Positions 34,601 to 35,911 of a DNA stretch of 35,911 bases are shown here, piece after piece. Both the position numbers and the translations under genes were made by a program. Within the stretch, counting starts at the first letter, position 1; each line of letters starts with the position of its first letter. Source of the DNA: Candidatus Methanimicrococcus labiotermitis (lineage in GTDB: Archaea > Halobacteriota > Methanosarcinia > Methanosarcinales > Methanosarcinaceae); contig WRCE01000019.1 in assembly GCA_009784005.1 (NCBI GenBank), forward strand, positions 1-35,911, in the 5' to 3' direction. The notes below the pieces were generated by a model. It did not search any database. It was given only the letters and a program-made list of their open reading frames with translations, and was not told the DNA's origin.

Positions 34601-35459
34601 GACAAGCAACGACATCGGTTTAAATGCCCATTATTCGCTCATAAACGTGGGCGGCGATGTGACAGGCGACAGCGCCGGCGTATATCTCGAATTTTCGACC
34701 GTCAACGTGGGCGGCGACGCGGCAGGCAATGACGTCGGCGTCTATGCAGGCGGTTCGTTCATAACCGTGAACGGCAACGTGACAGGCGACAACGCCGGCG
34801 TACATGCTGATAATTCGACCGTCAACGTGGGCGGCGATGTGACAAGCATCGGCATCGGCATCGGCGTACTGGGCATTAATTCAATCGTCAACGTGGACGG
34901 CGATGTGACAGGCGAAATCGGCGCAGCTGTCCAAAATTCGACCGTAAACATAGGCGGCGATGTGACAGGCACCGACATCGGCGTACTGGCAGAAAACGAT
35001 TCCATGGTCACCATCGACGGAATCATTTCGATGCCGATTGACACAATTTATATCGAACTCAATGGTACTGCTTATTTCATCGACGACAATAACGTTCCTT
35101 CCTCCAAACAGGGCTATCTTGAATACACCGACGGCGACAGCTTCGTTTGGGTGAAAGCAGAAGGCCCCGGCGACGACAACGGCGACGACGGCAGAGGCGG
35201 CGGACCCGGATTCGGTAACGCGACGATTCGAGAGAACCGCAGTGTTGACCGCCCGCCCGTCACCAATGAACCGCCAACAACGTCTGAACCGCCCGCAACG
35301 TCTGAACCGGAGATTGAAGAGGAAGAAGAAGAAGAAGAGGTGGCGCTGAACGGCGGCAAATCTTGGACATGGCTCTGGCTGCTTCTTTTGTTGCTGCTGT
35401 TGGTTTTGGCAGTGTTTGTCTACATGAACCGGCAAAAGATACAAAAGATGCTCAAATAA
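25668..35459 (+). CDS. Giant ten-module beta-helix surface protein (adhesin-like)
   Basis: A 3263-residue exported, membrane-anchored protein. A signal peptide (about 1-41) is followed by ten modules, each opening with VCEI at residues 44, 331, 527, 766, 1054, 1295, 1558, 2003, 2446 and 2705. A module has a conserved head (DLADALDDVLTGQTIRLL, GKSITFDVGD, NGGVALSAGSGEFNV), a variable number of about 20-residue rungs (NSTVTVHNDVSGGSTGVVA), and a closing unit (KIYIDGILSHSG ... PGYLEYTDGTNFVWVKA). Such rungs suggest a right-handed parallel beta-helix. Modules 7 and 10 (about 450 residues) use VNVGGDVTG-type rungs. Almost every rung carries an N-S-T or N-V-T sequon, so heavy N-glycosylation is likely. 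A Pro/Thr/Glu linker, a Leu-rich helix (WLWLLLLLLLLVLAVFVYMN) and basic tail anchor it. Binding partner unknown. Confidence 0.85.
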   Translation: MSTSTAPNATSRINLKKRMPFVIAAVLILTLFLGFAAQASTAPVCEIIDTDGSTVLQQYIDLADALDDVLDGQTIRLLNSVDYNQGIEIYGKVITFEVGDYILNVTSDTTYALYVEDGGVLLDSVSGELNLISTASGYSGLYVWNTAYPHDPRFVTVVTNTEGDHSGAYVVNSHVKVLQDAKGTYRAGMFDVDSVVEVGNAIGGYYGVESFYSFVTVDNAIGDHAGVIAGHSTITVGNATGRFNGISAGQNSIVTVTHDVTSDYTGVYATSGGKVTVDGIISHSGAANEYVVTGSNRFTSDDGDYVGSSKPGYFEFTDGTSSVWVKKSAAVCEILETGVQYADFADALNDVLTGQTIRLLEDIDYNQNILITGKSITFDVGDFNLNVTSSTTNALNVTDGGVALSAGSGEFNVVSTAMNYAGVRAQNSVVEVSHAAGDIGVAATNSTVTVYNGVVSSSQGVVAEFGSKIYIDGILSHSGIANMYVVLMMPGGIEFFTKGDGDYTGSSEPGYLEYAYNTNYVWIKAFVCEIVETGVQYYDLTDALADVQDGQTIRLLVDIDYNQNIHIFGKSITFDIGDFYLNVTSATMNALDVENGGVALSAGSGEFNVVSTAIYFAGAWAMDSVVEVSHATGYTGVYSWNSTVTVYNDATGDGTGVSAVLGSTVTVYNDVTGGIEGVHARTSIVTVYNDVTGGDKGVVSAAGSRVYIDGIISHSGADDRYVVLDNVSLSYLRKIDNNSAGSTVPDYLEYTDGTNFVWVKAPAVFVCEIVDTDGSTILQQYTDLADALVDVLTGQTIRLLGDIDYNQNIIISGKSITFDVGDYILNATSSTTHALNVTNGGVALSAGSGEFNVAGTSAGSYGVRAINSSVEVSHVSAGLDGVHADNSTVTVYNDVTGGPSGRGVDAKNSIVTVHNDVSGGRTGVYAANSTVTVHNDVSGGSTGVVAEDSTVTVHNDVAGGSTGRGVDASNSTVTVHNDVSGGSIGVDVGFGSKIYIDGILSHSGETNWYVLLYNGTVVFLRQIDNNSAGSTVPGYLEYTDGTNFVWVKAPPVFVCEIVDTDGSTVLQQYTDLAGALSDVLTGQTIRLLEDIYYNQGITITDKSITFDVGDFNLNVTTSTTHALNVTNGGVALSAGTGEFNVISTVSAFGGVQATNSVVEVSHAAGGMGVNAGNSTVTVNNDATGTYNGVNAFDSTVTVYNDVKGSIGVLASNSTVIVKNDVTGGTNGVHALAGSKIYIDGVLSHSGADNRYVVLVTGVSAFLRKIDNNSVSSVPGYLEYTDGTNYVWVKAPAVFVCEIVDTDGSTVLQQYTDLAGALADVLTGQTIRLLEDIDYNQGIEITDKSITFDVGDFNLNVTTSTTHALNVTNGGVALSAGTGEFNVISTATGFAGLQALNSVVEISHAMGDNGVFADNSTVTVYNDVTGFLSDGVFARDSTVTVYNDVTGYLGVNAGSSTVTVHNNATGSFAGVVGHHSIITVYNDVTGGAIGAAAETGSKIYIDGILSHSGADNRYVVLIVDTIISNLSRSDNNSVSSEPGYLEYTDGTNFVWVKAPAVFVCEIIGIDGVTVLQQYTDLGDALTDVQDGETIKLLVDIDYDTGILVHGISITFDVTDFVLNVTYDNGNALRVETGGEVNLIDGGTGEFNVICLFTSGSAVSVSSGKAAVTNVISDGLGVHAIGATVTVSGDITGTGNGVSANLDSTVSVDGNVTSSGPRGIDAGNNTSVTVGGDVASEIFASFSTTVNVGGDVTSGVSSSYSATVNVDGDVVNSGGSFGVNATNGGVITVLGSVTGGTFGVLADNGFVTVNSDVSGSGFGVNARNSIITVHNNVTSGSEGVWVENSTVTVHNDVMAGYHGVVALNSTVVIYNDVEGGPMGQAVGARNSTVTVHNNVTGGLYGVFANDSTITVSGGVINNDFGVSADNSTVNVGGDVESNDVGLRAENESEVTVDGIITVPSGRTYIEINSVSYDIGDYSDPSSKSGYLEYTDTDSFVWVMAIAAVVCEIVDIDGVTVLQEYTDLADALDDVLTGQTIRLLTSIDYNQGISISGKFITFDVGDYILNVTSSTTHGMNVTNGGVALSADTGELNVVSTELFSEGVRARNSSVEVSNAAGTAAGVHAGLGSIVTVYNDATGANEGVHANNSTVTVNNDVKGVFGVVAENSTVVVKNDVTGTIGVVAAFGSTVTVYNDVTGLFSDGVSARDSTVTVKNDVKSGAIGVEANNSTVTVNNDVASGATGVKADNSTVTVENNVTSTFSHGVVADSSTVTVNNSVKGSRIGVDALNSTVTVSDDVTGIVGVDAIDSTVTVSNNVTGSADGVFALNSTVIVHNDVKGGDIGVYAEDSTVTVHNDVSGGMFGVEANNSTVTVYNNVTSDEIGVVANDGGKIYIDGILSHSGAANEYVILYDGNVPSYFERDDGDYAGSTVPGYLEYTDDVSYVWIKAFVCEIVETGVQYYDLGDALGDVLTGQTIKLLVSFDYNQGITIIGKSITFDVGDYILTVTSDTTDALEVVNGGVALSAGSGELNVISTATDFAGVNAMYSNVEVSNAAGDSIGVFAYDSTVTVHNDATGSIRYGVFADDDSTVIVHNNAAGGIVGVVADNSTVIVYNDVTGGTGGVVAVDSTVTVNNNVTGVITGVTANDGSKIYIDGILSHSGAANEYVILSDGGVYTTIKKDEGIFVGSTVPGYLEYTDGTNFVWVKAFVCEIVETGVRYHDLADALDDVLTGQTIKLLVDLDYNSGIFVDDIKITFDVTGYVFNVTSTQGDALEVTGAGGEVNLIDGGTGEFNVICRDSSKGGVNATAGGNAMVTNVMSDGFGVYANRASVTVSGNVTGAAGGVSAELDSVISVGGDVASSGSRGVAAGNSSSVTIGGNVTGDVAVYYGAIADIGGDVTNSSGSHGVHAFIDATVTVGGNVTGNMTGVWATGNSFVDVVGDVTGNGIGVQAEDSIVDVGGDVTGNNIGVQAIDSIVSVDGDVTSNDIGLNAHYSLINVGGDVTGDSAGVYLEFSTVNVGGDAAGNDVGVYAGGSFITVNGNVTGDNAGVHADNSTVNVGGDVTSIGIGIGVLGINSIVNVDGDVTGEIGAAVQNSTVNIGGDVTGTDIGVLAENDSMVTIDGIISMPIDTIYIELNGTAYFIDDNNVPSSKQGYLEYTDGDSFVWVKAEGPGDDNGDDGRGGGPGFGNATIRENRSVDRPPVTNEPPTTSEPPATSEPEIEEEEEEEEVALNGGKSWTWLWLLLLLLLLVLAVFVYMNRQKIQKMLK

Positions 35460-35911
35460 AGAATACCGACCGTTCATTACGAATTCCGGTCTGAGCGCAG
35501 CGAAGAACGGAATCGGGATGAACGGCTATTATCATTATTTGCTGATGCAGTCATTAGTTTATTGTCAGTTTATTGCCGTTTTTCATTGTCAGTTATATTG
35601 TCAGTTATATTGTCAGTTTATTGCCGTTTTTCATTGTCATTTATATTGTCATTTATATTGTCATTTATATTGTCATTTATATTGTCATTTATATTGTCAG
35701 TTATATTGTCAGTTATATTGTCAGTTATATTGTCAGTTATATTGTCAGTTTATAATGATGATAATGATGCTATTGATGAGAATAAGTCGTGCGCCGCATT
35801 TTCGTCTTTCGTCCGCTTCGCTCCCGAAATCCGAAATTGCGGTCGTACTTGAACTTTTTGAAGAATAACAAAAATGAAACATCCGTTTTATTCAACAAAT
35901 AAGAAAAATGA
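35460..35911. other. Downstream region, mostly repeat
   Basis: Contains a 12-bp array (35557-35755) and an imperfect palindromic segment behind the stop (TTCCGGTCTGAGCGCAGCG...). An ATG at 35874 opens a frame (MKHPFYSTNKKN) that runs off the window, without a clear ribosome binding site, so it could be the next gene or chance. Confidence 0.5.
35557..35755 (+). repeat. Tandem array, 12-bp unit, about 16 copies with higher-order structure
   Basis: Units of TTATATTGTCAG and TTATATTGTCAT; the CAT variant fills the centre and the CAG variant both sides. A longer word, GTCAGTTTATTGCCGTTTTT, occurs twice at the left end. Confidence 0.95.

Noticed and set aside
35518..35868. Open frames rich in YCQLYCQ or ILSFILS repeats
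   Set aside because: Products of the 12-bp array in all three frames; no ribosome binding site or homology.
35874..35911. Start of a further gene (MKHPFYSTNKKN...)
   Set aside because: Only 12 codons before the window ends and no clear ribosome binding site; mentioned in the region entry but not called.

Overview
The window reads as a piece of a methanogenic archaeon chromosome, most likely from the Methanosarcinales. Archaeal markers are replication factor C large subunit with a C-terminal PCNA-binding box, type II (archaeal) glyceraldehyde-3-phosphate dehydrogenase, the archaeal form of CobT, a phosphatase/NAD kinase fusion like that of Methanocaldococcus, a tRNA-Arg with a bulge-helix-bulge type intron, and TATA-type promoters. 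Two reading frames are interrupted only by an in-frame TAG, while all 20 recognisable genes end in TAA (10) or TGA (10) and none in TAG. This is the pattern expected where UAG is decoded as pyrrolysine. The huge repetitive surface protein and the many short tandem repeats recall host-associated methanogens such as Methanimicrococcus, but that genus-level guess is inference only.

Layout. 1-3910 (+): the 3' part of a tatA, two small paralogous membrane-protein genes (the second with a TAG at codon 17), a complete tatA, a repeat-rich gap, and the IMPase-NAD kinase fusion. 4034-7395 (-): a small membrane protein, rfcL, and gap. 7962-9023 (+): cobT. 9122-15039 (-): a Zn/Cd-type P1B ATPase, tRNA-Arg(UCG), a site-2 protease (M50) whose two catalytic halves are separated by a TAG, and a membrane-anchored FKBP prolyl isomerase. 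15723-19760 (+): a beta-propeller lipoprotein and an IorA-like thiamine-diphosphate enzyme. 19776-21173 (-): an AIR-synthase/SelD superfamily protein. 21569-24374 (+): feoA-feoB and a FeoB-associated Cys-rich protein (ferrous iron uptake). 24622-35459 (+): a 191-residue surface protein and a 3263-residue ten-module surface protein that share signal peptide, membrane anchor and promoter region.

Two themes cut across the window. First, membrane and envelope biology dominates: Tat export, a site-2 protease, an extracytoplasmic FKBP, a lipoprotein, metal transporters and large surface proteins. Second, most intergenic gaps carry their own short tandem array (period about 9-20 bp, most often 12-15 bp, sequence different at each locus), and similar expansions occur in frame inside several proteins at domain boundaries. 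The headline candidate is the TAG-containing M50 protease, a possible pyrrolysine protein outside methylamine metabolism; the second TAG gene and the giant glycosylation-rich beta-helix adhesin with its miniature sibling are the next most notable.
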